Part shown: positions 47,307-59,034 of the stretch, in pieces | How the letters are laid out: each line of letters opens with the position of its first letter | Numbering within the stretch: the stretch's first letter is position 1 | Assembly (NCBI GenBank): GCA_036785705.1 | Contig: JAWUZG010000004.1 | Coordinates: forward strand, 8,032,501 to 8,096,500 | DNA: 64,000 nucleotides | Origin: Acanthornis magna | Lineage: Eukaryota; Chordata; Aves; Passeriformes; Acanthizidae | Direction: 5' to 3' | Made by a program: the position numbers and the translations under genes | The notes under the pieces: generated by a model | The model's database searches: none | What the model saw: only the letters and a program-made list of their open reading frames with translations | What the model was told of the DNA's origin: nothing

Positions 47307-48405
47307 TGTAGTGGGTTGACTCTGGTTGAGCGCCAGGCCCCACCGAGACACTCTGCCCCTGCCCTCTTCAACTGGACAAGAAAAATATGATGAAAAGCTC
47401 AGGAGTTTTAAGCAGGGAGTGATTGTTCACCAATTACTGCCATGGGCAAAACAGACTCGGCTTGGGGAAATTAATTTATTAGCCATCAGATCTGAATAAG
47501 TTAATGAGAAATAAACCCAAATATTGAAACCCCCTCTTCTCTCCTCCTTCCTTCTTCCTAGGCTTAAGTTCACTCACTGTTTTCACTACCTCGTCCCAAA
47601 CGGCACAGGGAGATGGAGAATGGGGCTGTGCTTAGTTCATTGCAGTTTTTCTCTGCCACTCTTTCCCCCTCATTCTCTTCCCCTGATCCAGCATGGGGTC
47701 TCCCCCATAGGAGACTTCTCCACACACTTCTTCAATATGAGTCCTTCCCATGGGCTGCAGTTCGTCATGAACTGCTCGATTGTGGGTCCCTTCCACAGAC
47801 TGGACACCTTCAAGAACAAAATGCTGCAGAGTGGGTCCCCCACACAGGATCACAAGTCCTGCCCATACAGATGTTCTAGCGTAGGCTTACTGTCTTCATG
47901 GGGCCACAGGTCCTGCCAGGAGCTTTCCCAGTGCAGCTTTCCCACAGGGTCACAGATCTTTTTCAGGCATCCACCTGCTCCAGCATGGGGTCTTTCATGG
48001 GCTGAGGGAGAATCTCTGCTCCCCACTCCGTGGGCTGCAGGGGCTCCGTGGGCCTCACCATGGTCTGCATCATGGGCTGCGGAGGAATCTCAGCTCTGGC
48101 ACCTGGAGCACAGCCTCCCCCTCCTCCTTCACTGACTTTGGAGTCTGCAGAGTAGTTTTTCTCACATATTTTCACTCCTCTTTTTGGCTGAAGTTGTGTA
48201 GCAGTTTTTTCCCCCCTTCTTAAATCCATTTTCCCAGAGACATTACTACCACCGCTGATGGGCTTGGCCTTGGCAAACAGGGGCTCCCTCTTGGAGCCAG
48301 ATGGCATTGACTCTGTTATACATGGGGAAACTTCTGGCATCCTCTCACAGAAGTCACCACTGTAGAATCCCTGCTACCAAAACCTTGCCACACAACCCGA
48401 ATATA
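47307..48405 (-). mobile_element. ERVL-like solo LTR, about 1.1 kb
   Basis: The plus strand starts TGTAGTGGGTTGACTCTGG (the inverted 3' end) and runs to CTACCAAAACCTTGCCACAC and AACCCGAATATA (the inverted 5' end, with the expected terminal CA now TA). On the sense strand an AATAAA lies at 47475-47480. Between the ends is an array of about 50-bp degenerate repeats (47.69-48.1 kb). On the sense strand 47963-48340 is open for 125 codons; it includes LFAKAKPI, GVKICEK and SKVS motifs and a five-glycine run, then a P/Q-rich part. The plus-strand 203-codon frame is antisense to it. I see no clear target duplication (CTGAC versus ATACT). Confidence 0.9.
47690..48095 (-). repeat. internal array of about 50-bp degenerate repeats in LTR
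   Basis: Eight or nine units, each built around GTGGGTCCCTTCCAC or CATGGGCTGCAG and often followed by a CTGCTC(C/G)-type word. Units start near 47685, 47736, 47779, 47827, 47878, 47929, 47981 and 48023, at intervals of about 42-52 bp. The related LTRs at 9.8 and 44.4 kb hold fewer units. Confidence 0.7.
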
Positions 48406-51400
48406 ATACTCTACTACTACTCATAACCCAGCAAAGTAAAATTAAGGGTGACTTCACCTCACATAATACCTATTTTAGAACTGTTTACATTTAATGTCTT
48501 ATTTTAAGCTCATCAGCCACTACCTGTTACTGTGAAAGATTATTCTTTCAACACTTAAGATTTTAGCACTTAATTTTACCATTTTGTTTGCTTGGTTAGA
48601 TTCAGTAACACAGGTGCCTTCCTTTTCATAATCCCAACATCAGGCACTATACTTGGGTATAGTACCCAAAGTCTTATTGCTGTAGCCTAGGCAAAATGAA
48701 GGTAGCAAGTCAGGAGAATTAGACAAAAAGAAGTCACCTAATTTACAAGGAATAAGTAAGTTTTTTGCAGCATAAGAATTCTGTGCTACTTGTAGAGACA
48801 AACCATATGGGACAAAAATACTTGTACTAGCTGATGACAGGCCAAACACCTTTTCAACAATTCAACAATCTAAATTAATGAATTCCAGATCCAGAGAACA
48901 TGGTCCAGCATTCTTTAATTTGTTCATATGGATCCATATGTGCTAAAATGAACTCTAATGAATTTTCCTATATACGTGAATGCTACATTGAACTGAACTA
49001 GACAATTAATCATCAAGGATGGCAAACTCATGGCATAAAAATGTCAAAACAAGTACCAGTTAAATTCTGTCCTTCTGCATCTAAAGGCTCTAGAAATACT
49101 GCTGATCAACAGAGATAAATAGCACATCACCTGCTTCTGAGTAGAAGCAAAGAGATATATAGATGACTTCTGGAAACAAGGACACAGACATCCCCTGATA
49201 CATCATCAAAGACACGTTGTTTACTGGAAAAAGAGGGATACAGTTTGTGTGACCTGTCAAATTTTTTTCCATAGTAGTACAAAAGGCAGAACATGTCATA
49301 TTTCATGATGTTTGTGCAATTTTAGGCTGTTAAATATTTGGCATAAATTATCACAGATTAAGTCCATCTCATAACAGCTATGTAAACAGAGACATGTATC
49401 TGCTGTATTATTTCTTTTATAAACCTTTTTTTCAAAGGGTTTTGTGAAGCTAAGATTAATAAGCTAAAATAATCACATTCAGGTCTTAGTACCAAAGTTG
49501 CCTTGCTCAAGGCAGTGACTCTGCAGTTCACAGCATGAATGTTTGTTACTTACTCTGAAAAACATATAAAGCTACCGAATACATTTTTCTCAGGGACCAG
49601 TAATGTCTGAACATAAAGCTATTGTTTCTGAGCCTGGGCAGCTCATAAAAGAGTGTGGATACATGTTTTTTAGTCTAAATAAAAGAAAACAAGGAATGAC
49701 CTGGAGAATTGGGCCTCAGATTATCCACATTGCTTGGCTGTTTTACTCACTGTATAATACAACTTATTACATCTCCTTCCAAAGTAATGCTCACACACAA
49801 TTCCAAGAAAATACTCCCACAAGACAATATAGCCTATGTAAGGTCACCAAGATTCATTTCTGGTTGCTAGGAAATGTAAAAGTACAGTTTTATTAGAACT
49901 GTCCATTAAAACACAGTCATGCAGCAATGCACATGCCTAGTTCAGTGAAATAAGCATTGGTTTGAGGCTAAGAAAGATCTGTTCCCACATATGAAATATT
50001 TAAGCTCTGAAATTCACTTCCACTGATAGTCTTTTATTGTCCACATTGCTTCAATAGTAGTTTTACTACAGCATCTCTTTCGGAGTGAGAAATTTCTGGC
50101 CAATGCATCTCCAGAAACGGAGCTATGGCAAGCTGTGACTGTATCTGTTGGATTTCCTTCCTTTTTTAGTCTTCTGGTACTCTTACAGCAGCTTAGTACC
50201 CTCAAATGAATCCATATGACCTCATGAAACATATACCTTCAGAGACTTACCATAAAAATGCCATTTTAAGGCTTCAGCACAGTCCAAATGGAACTGACAC
50301 ATGCATAGACAGCAGTATTCAGTCCACAGGCCAGCAGTCACGGGCATTTTTACTCAAGTCACAGCCAAGAATGATAACCATTCTTTTATGAGATGTCACA
50401 GGGTTGACAAATATTTCTGGAACACTTCCCCAGAAAGTGAAAAATTGCGATTAAGCCCATTGCTCTTCATAAGGCTTTCCAAACCAACATCTTTCATCCC
50501 CATATACTGAAGTTGTGTCATTAGGGCAGTGTGCCAAAAATATAGGATCCATCAAGTCAGTGAGAGTACAAGAAAACCAGAATATGATTTTGTAATGCAG
50601 TAATCTGGACAATTCCCTGTAAAAGGTATTACTCAGACTTCTGGAGAATTTCCAGAGCTCTACAAATGTATTTCAAAATGTGCCTCTAACATGAAGTGGA
50701 TGAATGCACGAAAAACCATACAAACAGGGATTAAACCATAAGACCCTTCAGTTCCACATCCCTGCTACCAGCAATGCTACAGAAGTAGCGACCCTTTTTT
50801 CCCCCTTTGTCCTAATTTTGCAGTTCTTGCTACAGCTGGCCACACAGTGTCACAGCCTCAACAAGAAAGATGACAGGCAAAATTCCAGGCAAGTTCTTTA
50901 AACATTAGTTTAAAGTTTAAAGTTTAAACATTTAACAACTAGTTAGCTGAATGAGGAACAGCTGTTTCAGTAAAAAAATACTGGTTTAGGTCTTTGTTTT
51001 GTTGGGTTTTGTTGGTCTGGTTTGTTTTCCTGGTGACTTCTTTTTGTTTGGTTTAATGGAATGGTTAGGGTTTCTGTTTGGTTAGTTAGATTTGACCATA
51101 TATTATCCAAGGAATCTGAGAATATTACTTAAGTTTACACGTTTCACTTCTCCAGCCACACCTTGGCCTCTAGCTGTGACTTTGGGTGCCAATAAATAAT
51201 GGGGAAGAGAAGTGAATAGGAAATTAACTGAAGCAAGATGGTCACTGGTAAGGAGACTACTAATCAAGGTATGAGATCAGAAACGTCATAGAAACACTTG
51301 ATTCAGCAGCAGCTTACTCTTAAACTTTTCCTACTGGTAAATAAGGGGAAAAAATAGGGAATAGCTGATTCAGGGATTTTACTGAATCTCTGAAGTTGAA

Positions 51401-52999
51401 GGTCTTGTAAAGGAGATGGTCTTGACACATAAAAATTACTGTACTGGATATAACTTGGAAGTCCATTTCTCACAGAATCCTGCTATGTACCATAACTAGG
51501 AGACCTACATTTTCTTCAGAGGACAGAAAGATATACTGGTTAAAGCAAGAAAAATGCATCTTCAAAGTAATTTTTACTGACCAGTTAAGATCACCGTAAA
51601 TTCTGAGAGTATAGTTTAGAAAACTGAGTTAGGGGAAAAAAACCCCAAAACATGGAAGCTAGTTTTGCTATGGAAACTTAACTATCCAAAATACATGATT
51701 TTTGTGCAGTTTCGCTTTATTCCTTCATGCAACAGACAATTCCTTATTTACCCACAAGATGGCACCAGAAGATTGAATAAAATTTTGTCATTCTTTATCT
51801 GCATCTCTGCCTCCAAAGTGGAAGAAATACACTATGTATGGCACAGACCCTGATATTTTCACCTGCCAAACATTTTCAAATTACATATAGTTTTAATAAA
51901 GAGTAAATGCAGTACTCAAATTGATTCAAATAGGCATTTTGCCACATTAGATCAATGCTTAAAAATATACATTTTGAAAAAATACCTCTGTCATGGTTTA
52001 AAAGATAAAGGTTAATTCCCAGGTAAGATTATTTCTTCAGTAACATGATATGAGTTTACTACTTTAAAGGTAGAGTAGCATACATTTTATTAAACAGCCT
52101 TAAGTTACATAATATTAAAATATTTTACAAAGTTAATAGAAATTAACATAATTTTTAAAGTGTTCTGTCTAAAGGGGGAAAGTTTTTTAGTGATGCAACC
52201 CCTGGGGAACATAGAGTTGATGAAAATATGTTTATTTTCTATTTTTTTATTTAATAAATCTTAAGGAAAGTTTTAGTTTCTGCAGTAATACAAAGTCTAT
52301 AATGAATGTTCATATTATCCTCCTCTGGGAATCTTCCACATAAAAATATGTTATTTGAAAATTGAAATAAGGTTCTCAGGACTTATTTATTCATTAGTTC
52401 CTGTAACAAAGAAATTTAGAAGACGATTCTTGGAAATTTTTCAAGAAGATTGAACTGTAAAACTTGTATAAAAATCGAGCTTTTACAAAAGAAAAACCCT
52501 AGACATTTGTAAAACCAAGATATATAATTAAGTTACAAAAATTATCTGATTTATTTCCGAACTTATGTGTGTGACCTTTCTTCTTATAAAAGATACAGTT
52601 TACATACATAATGAATATATGCATGAAAAGTATTCAAAAAAATAAGACCCTAAGAAGAAGAGATAACTAGGCAAGGAAATTTTAAACCTTTATATCACAG
52701 CACACTGCAAATGCCAATAATATGTAGATTATTTGCCACAGCTGCAAAAAGTAAAGACAAGCATATAATAAATCAGAAATATATTCTAGTAAGGTCTATA
52801 TGCTGAATGAGATAATTTGTCCTTCTCTTCCCAAAAATAACAGGGAAACATAAAAAAGCAGGTCCTGAATGCTCCTGAGAAACAGTCAGCTGAATTATAT
52901 TGTGCAAAAAGTAAATGTAAATTTTTATATAACAACCAAAGGCAACTGACCAGCATGGCTGAGTCAAGGCCTGCTGGTCAAACTTAAGGGCAAGAGGCA
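48406..52999. other. AT-rich non-coding DNA with no recognised gene
   Basis: Contains three direct TTTAAAG-type units forming a small palindrome at 50908-50929 and a G/T-rich tract at about 50992-51090. No transposon or exon was recognised in about 4.6 kb. Confidence 0.5.
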
Positions 53000-54660
53000 G
53001 TGGACACAGGGATGAGAATAGAGATGAAGTTCAGTTTTGCAGGAATGGGATCAGGAAAGCCAAAATGCAGATGGAGATGAATTTGGCAAGGGATGCAAAG
53101 AACAACAGGAGGGCAGCTTCTACAGGAATGTCAGCCAGAATAGGAAGATCAAAGAAGGTGTACCCCCCATGATAAACACAACCAGCAAACTGATAACAAT
53201 GGACGAGGAGAAGGCTGAGGTGCTCAACAGCATTCTTGCCTCAGTCTCTACTGTCAGTGTCTCTTCTCACACCTCTTGAGCAGGTGGGCAGCAGGATGGG
53301 GCTGGGGGAGCAAAGCTCTTCCCACTGTGAGAGATTTATGACCAGCTGAGGAACCTACATAAGCCCATGAGACTTCATGAGATTCATCCCAGAATCCTGA
53401 GACAATTGGCTGATGTAGTTGCCAAGTCATTCTCCACAATATTTGAAGTCACTGAGGTGAAGTTCCTGGTCACTGGAAAAAGAGAAACGCTGCACCCATC
53501 TTTAAAAGGTGTTGAATGGAGGACACTGGGAACTACTGACCTGTCAGCCTCACCTCACACAGTCCCCCACAGCATCCCTCTCTCAAAATTGGAGAGATAT
53601 GGATTTGATGGCATGACTATTCAGTGAATCGGGGATTAGTTGGATGGCCCCAACCAGAGGGTAGTGGTCAATAACTGAATGTCCTAAAGGGCATCAGTGA
53701 CAAGTGTTGCCCCTCAGGTGTCTATATTGGAACTAGTACTGCTTAACATCTTCGTTGGTGACATAGACAGAGGGATCAAGGGCACCCTCAGCAAATTTGC
53801 AGATGGCACCAAGCTGAGCAGCATTGTTGACACACCTGAAGAACAGGATGCTCTCCAGGGGGACCTGGACAAGCTTGAGAAGTGGGCCCATGGGAATCTC
53901 ATGAGGTTTAACAAGGCCAAGTGCAAGGTACTGCACCTGGGTCAGGGCAATCCCTGGTATCAACACAGGCTGGGGGATGGACAGATCCAGAGCAGACCGG
54001 CTGAAAAGGGCTTGGGGTGCAGGTGGATGAGAGGCTGACCATGACCCAGCCATGAGCACTCACAGCCCAGAGAGCCAAACGTGTCCTGGGCTGCATCAAC
54101 AGAAGTGTGGTCAGCAGGAAGATGGAGGGGATTCTTTCCCTCTGCTTTGCTCTGGTGAGACCCCATCTGCAGTGCTGCATCAGTTCTGGGGACCCAGCAC
54201 AGGAAAAACAAGGACCTGCGGGAGAGAGTCCAGAGGAGGGCCACAAAAATGATCAGAGGGATAGAATATCTCTCACATGAGGATAGGATGAAAGAACTGT
54301 GGTTGTTTAGCCTGGAGAAGGTGACAATTTTTTGAGGCCTTTCAATAATTTAAGGGACTAGTAAGAACATGGGGACAGTCTTTTTACAAGGGACTGTTGT
54401 GATAGGATAAGGAGTAATGTCTTTAAATTACAAGTCTAGACAAGTTAGACTAGATATGAGGAAGACATTTTTTACAATTGAAGTGGTGAAACACTGAAAC
54501 AGGTTTCCCAGAGAGGTGGCAGATGCCCCATTCAGGGCCAGATTGGACGTCACTCTGAGTATCCTGACGTAGTTGAAGATGTCCCTGTCCATTCCAGGAG
54601 GGGTTGCATTAGATGACATTTAAAGGTCACTTCCAATCCAATATAATTTTCTCTGGTTCT
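53000..54660 (+). mobile_element. CR1 LINE, 5'-truncated, reverse transcriptase remnant plus 3' end
   Basis: Starts within the linker before the reverse transcriptase (GGGATCAGGAAAGCC; translated VSQNRKIKEGVPP and DEEKAEVLN at 53037-53279). It continues through the thumb/palm region ([13 protein letters not shown] at about 53728-53766) to the untranslated 3' end (AAGGTCACTTCCAATCC, about 54625). The catalytic box at 53796-53807 reads FADG rather than FADD, so a catalytic aspartate codon is lost. About 200 bp encoding the fingers/palm segment is missing near 53553-53560, where CTCACCT joins directly to CACACAGTCCCCC. Frames are interrupted. An inactive copy, and the longest CR1 in the window. 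Confidence 0.93.
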
Positions 54661-55976
54661 CAGTGACAGCATCATATGTCATCAACACTAGTTCTCTGAC
54701 TTTTTTTTTAAATATAAAATTAGTAAAAAAATATTATAGAATGAAACCAGGTTAGGTACTAATCTGATTTTAATGCAGTGAATTGCAGATAGTTTCACTA
54801 AACTGAGAGCAATGTGTAAATTGCACTCAGAATTCATACTGGTTAACAGAAAACAGAACAGAGACCTTAGTGTCAAAGTTATTTTTTCAGTATAATTTGA
54901 AATATATTTTAAAATTACCATTATTTAAATCCTTTTGTAAAGTTGTAGAAATAATCTAACAAAGTTTCCATTCTATACTTTTGACACTCATGCAGTAGTA
55001 GGAAAGTCTGGTCTGAATATACGTGGGTTTTTTTTTAGATGACAACATCATTGTATTCAGCAATAAAGAGAGCTCATATATTTCATATATGATCACTATG
55101 TAGTTTACCCATGCATAATTCGCATGAATACATGTTGCCCAGCTTTTTTTTTTTTCTATTTTGCACAAGATATGTGGATTCCCCACATGGATGAGCAGTC
55201 AGTGTTACCCTGCATGTAAATAACTGCTCACCAGTGTGGTTAAAAGGTTCATTTCTCTTTCTGTGAAAGAAACATTGCTTTTTACACCGTTAACTACTTG
55301 TAGGAAATCTCAGTCTTTTCACAGTTTAACTCAGCTGGGAGTTTCCTGATGTGTCCCACCGAAAGGGACATGTTTTAGAAAACATCAACTTTGTAACACA
55401 TTTTTAAACAACTACAATGAACATCTACGAACTAATATCGAAAAGGGTGTGTTTCTTAAGGCATGATGCTTTTTTACTTCATCAGTCTCTAGTCTCCATA
55501 TAGGCAATGCACAGCAAGTGCCGCTTGAATCGTTGAAGTTTTAAAATAGAGGTTAATAGTAATAATACTAAAAACGAAAGTGCTTTGATTTTCATAAACA
55601 TTATACATAATTTCAGATTTATAACCTATATGACCTTCTGTATGAAAATGAGTGCTAAACAATAAGAATGAAAATTCAGGCATGTAAAAGCTGGGAAGCA
55701 ACAGAATGAAGGTTTCCATTTGCCTTCAGTGTTTCTGTTCAATAAGCGTATTAGGTGCATGTCTTTAACTGCTTTCCATTTTCTTCCATGGCACTTCCTT
55801 CCCATTTAGCACACAGGATGGATGGAAATGACAGGCTATGCCATTTCCTCCTCCATTTGTATACCACCAATGCATGATTTCTACTTTTTTTTCAAGATAT
55901 ATAATGTAACCATAGTAGCTTATATCTTGATATTCCCACTCACCTTTTCTGTTCTCACTATGAGAGTATTATGAGC

Positions 55977-56018
55977 TATGAGCTTCATATCTACTATGAG
56001 CTTCATATCTACTATGAG
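55977..56018. repeat. 18-bp minisatellite, two units and a third
   Basis: The unit TATGAGCTTCATATCTAC occurs exactly at 55977-55994 and 55995-56012, followed by TATGAG at 56013-56018. A perfect, so recent, duplication. Confidence 0.95.
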
Positions 56019-56561
56019 GCAGAGTTGCCCAACACATCTTTGGTGCTTGAAGAAGAGATCATCAATGTTCTTCAATGTTACACACAGTGTGTTCTAACCT
56101 TCATTTAGAAATTTGTTTGGATGCAAAGTGCTGCAGGATGTGACACTCTGCTGTTGCTCATGATGGAAAATTTACATTTATTGTCTCTGAAACCTGAAAA
56201 AAATCCACATTCAGAATATTTTGTATGTGGAAAAACCTGACATTCTAGTATTGTTTATATATTTTTCAGTTCTCAGACCTGAAATGGTTACACCACCAGA
56301 CCTCTCTGAGCACATGAGAGGCTCACAAAATGTCCTTTTGTTTAAATAGCAGGTACCAGATGTCACAGCAAGTAAACTATACCTCAGCTGCCTGTGTGAA
56401 CACAGTAAATTCCCTGTGTTCAACACTGCTTAGATTAATTGGCAGGCCATTTGCTTTTGATGTGCTGCTATTTGCACTGCGGGACAGGGCACAGCCTCAG
56501 CTACATGATTACATCAAAATCTACTAAAAAGATAGCTTCAGCTTTAGCAACTATAGTAATT

Positions 56562-56616
56562 TAAAAAAAAAAAACCAAAAACAGCCAAAACAACACACAA
56601 AACCCCCAAAAACCAG
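56562..56616. repeat. A/C-rich low-complexity tract
   Basis: A run of A followed by CCAAAAACAGCCAAAACAAC-type sequence and CCCCCAAAAACC. Same character as the tract at 8.1 kb. Confidence 0.8.
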
Positions 56617-57409
56617 CCTGTGTATTTATGGTTTTTTCTTCAAACATGTTTGTTCTGCATATAACCCAAAAATTAAAATGTCTTCAACAATGCTCTCTTA
56701 AGATATTTTAATGGCCAAAAATGTCTTCAAAACTTCTGACTTCATTTATAAATCAGAACTGGTATTATGTAGTTTTGTAGAACTTCTCCTTGTCACTCAA
56801 GAGGACAAATTGGACATACAATAGAAATGTGAGCTGGGAATACCCATGGTAATCTGAATCAACTAGTCAAGTTTGATACCCATCTATTTACTTTGAGTCA
56901 GGTTGTTCAAGGTCTACAGGACTCAAATGACCCTTTTTCTCTATCATAAATCATAAAATAAGCAAGTAAAACTGTAATCCCTATATCCTAAAAGAAATTG
57001 TTCTTGTTTCTAGTGCATCCTCATGTTTGTTAGGCAGCATCACAGAGCAGAATGGCAATATTGCCTTATTATTCTACAGAAATATAGGAAAATAAAAATT
57101 ATTTTTATTTTCAGACTCTGGATTGTATAATTTGAAATGCAAATAACTTGAAATTTCAAGCACTGAAATACTGAACAAGTATTCAATATACCAGGCTAGT
57201 TTAATCCCTTTGATTTCAGGGTAAAAAGCAGCCCGAAACTGAAAAATGCAGTGAGAGAAAAAAAAAGAAAAATATGTTGAGCAAAGACCAAATCTGTTCA
57301 AGAAGAGGGACTATGTTTAATTTCTAAATGAAAATTAACTTTAAAATTATTCGTTTAAAATCAACACGAAACTAATCATTCAGACTCCGTATCTTGCAGT
57401 TTTGCTGCA

Positions 57410-57960
57410 AAGGTAGATCTCAGTGCTGTGTCCATAATGGTTCTTCATGATAAGGATGAGAAAAGACTCAGAAAAGCTTCTGAAAGGTTGTGCAGTCAGA
57501 TGTTTGACAGCAACAGCTGTCTCCAGGCTGTACACTGCTGCCACGTGTGTGTTTCAAGCCCAGTTGGGAGCTGATTAATGCAGACAATTTTGGCCCAGGA
57601 GCAGCCTCACACTAGGCCAGCTCTACTTCATTGTCATAAAGCTTTTCTTCTGACTCCTCCAATAGGATGCACTGGGTTTGGTCCTCAGAAAGCCACATGG
57701 GAGGCTGGTGCTGCTGGTAATGTGCACCTCATGAGGCAGAGAAGCCCTGGCATACAAAGAGACCTCTCCAGTGGCTGATGCTGCAGCCTCTTTTCCTCTG
57801 GTCACTTGGACTCTGGAGCTCTAGTGTGTCTACCAGAGCACCTACATCCTGCCACCGATCAAAAGGAAGAACAGGAACAAGGCCGAGGACACATACAGCC
57901 TGATCAAAATCTTCCACTTCCATGCCTTTCAGAGATTCCTCTGTGATACAGGTACTACAA
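57410..57960. other. GC-richer segment of unknown nature
   Basis: Richer in G and C than its surroundings and without a repeat that I recognise. Both strands have frames of 60-66 codons. Read forward in the frame through 57826, YQSTYILPPIKRKN and TYSLIKIFHFHAFQRF appear before a GT dinucleotide at 57951. This could be a decayed exon, a pseudogene or an unknown transposon; nothing ties it to a family. Confidence 0.3.
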
Positions 57961-58006
57961 TGGAGAGCAGAATGCTGCTATGTGTCTTTTTCTGTCACCT
58001 CTAAAA

Positions 58007-58008
<2 letters not shown>

Positions 58009-58038
<30 letters not shown>
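58009..58038. repeat. dinucleotide microsatellite (TA)15
   Basis: Fifteen uninterrupted TA units between CCTAAAACC-like and CATCTTATAAG flanks. Prone to slippage and to cruciform formation. Confidence 0.98.
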
Positions 58039-58042
<4 letters not shown>

Positions 58043-58243
58043 TTATAAGCTCATAGCTCATATCAGTAACCCTTTGGCACTAATCAAGGACTGTTCCGGT
58101 TGTCAGGGCATGTAAATTCTCTGATATTGTCACGTCCCATAGACACAAATGTGCAGACACACCTAACTGTGCTGTTTTTTCACAACTCTCAGGTGTTGGA
58201 CAGCAGAAACTGCCCCCCAGAGCAAGGCAGGATAGAAAACTGC

Positions 58244-58700
58244 TGTAATCGAATAAAAAGAAGAAGCCGACAAGGTAGAGGGTGTGCGGGAGGGGGTGTC
58301 CTCCCCTAGCTCTCCTTTAATAAGAGTTCAGGGGTACATGTGGTCAGGAGGGAGAGAAGGGAAGCACTGACCACGCTGCCCCCGTGAAGGGTTCAGGGAA
58401 AAGCCGCACCCCTGCCTAGGGACAGCCATTTATCTGGGAACAGGGGTGACCAATCAGGGGAGAGACAAAGGGAGGAGATAAGCATACATAACCAATTACA
58501 ACAAAGCAGGGAGGGGTACAAATTCAAGATAACCAGTAATACAGATAACAGAACAGAACTCTCTGGAGAGATGGGTGGATCCCGAGCCCTGGGCACGCCT
58601 TGCCCCCAAGATCCAGGGGCAGACCCACGGCAGATAACAATCCAGGTCTGAGTCACTAACACAGAAGAGCTTCCACTCCGTAGGACTCGATGGGTCATGT
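58244..58700 (-). mobile_element. probable LTR of a second ERV family
   Basis: A GC-rich block in AT-rich DNA, with promoter-like order on the minus strand: CCAAT box as GATTGGTC (plus 58448-58455), TATA-like AGATAAATGG (58426-58435), then ATTAAA (58316-58321) about 105 bp further on. That is the U3-R spacing of a retroviral LTR. The plus strand starts TGTAATCGAATAAAAAG at 58244, which would be the inverted ...CGATTACA 3' end. Words such as GATCCAGGGGCAGACCCACG and CCGAGCCCTGGGCACGCC look like a songbird ERV LTR. The 5' end (plus-strand right edge) and target duplication could not be fixed, and no coding part adjoins it. Confidence 0.6.
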
Positions 58701-59034
58701 GCTACTTGCACAGTTCACTGGGCATCCTGCTTGCAGCATTCTGCACCTTTCAGGGTTTTGAAGGCCACATTCAATCCTGCATGTCTACTATGAACATAAA
58801 CTGGAAAATCTCATATGAGTAAAAAAAATGAAGACTGAACTGCATGAATTATTACATTGTTCCTGTTACACTGAGAAGAATGTTCCTAACCTGAGTCCTC
58901 TAGACTCTGTAAAATCCTTATTCCACTTCCACCCCAGACAGAGACATTTACTAGAACAGAGTAAAATGTTCGTCACATCCCTTCCTAGAAAACCTAACTT
59001 GTAACATGACTGTCCCAAGCCCAAAGTTTGGCTA
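58701..59034. other. non-coding DNA with no recognised feature
   Basis: About 330 bp between the probable LTR and an old CR1 copy, with nothing recognised. Part of it may belong to the LTR, whose edge is uncertain. Confidence 0.4.

Larger units (their letters stand above)
54661..57409. other. AT-rich non-coding DNA with small repeats
   Basis: Apart from the 18-bp tandem repeat and the A/C-rich tract listed separately, nothing is recognised. T runs occur at 55029-55038 and 55144-55155. Confidence 0.5.

Noticed and set aside
47524..48135. 203-codon forward open frame
   Set aside because: Antisense to the minus-strand LTR; its length is explained by the GC-rich roughly 50-bp repeats with few stops.
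44387..48405. A complete provirus bounded by the two long LTRs
   Set aside because: The LTRs are in opposite orientation and the 1.67 kb between them shows no gag, pol or env sequence.
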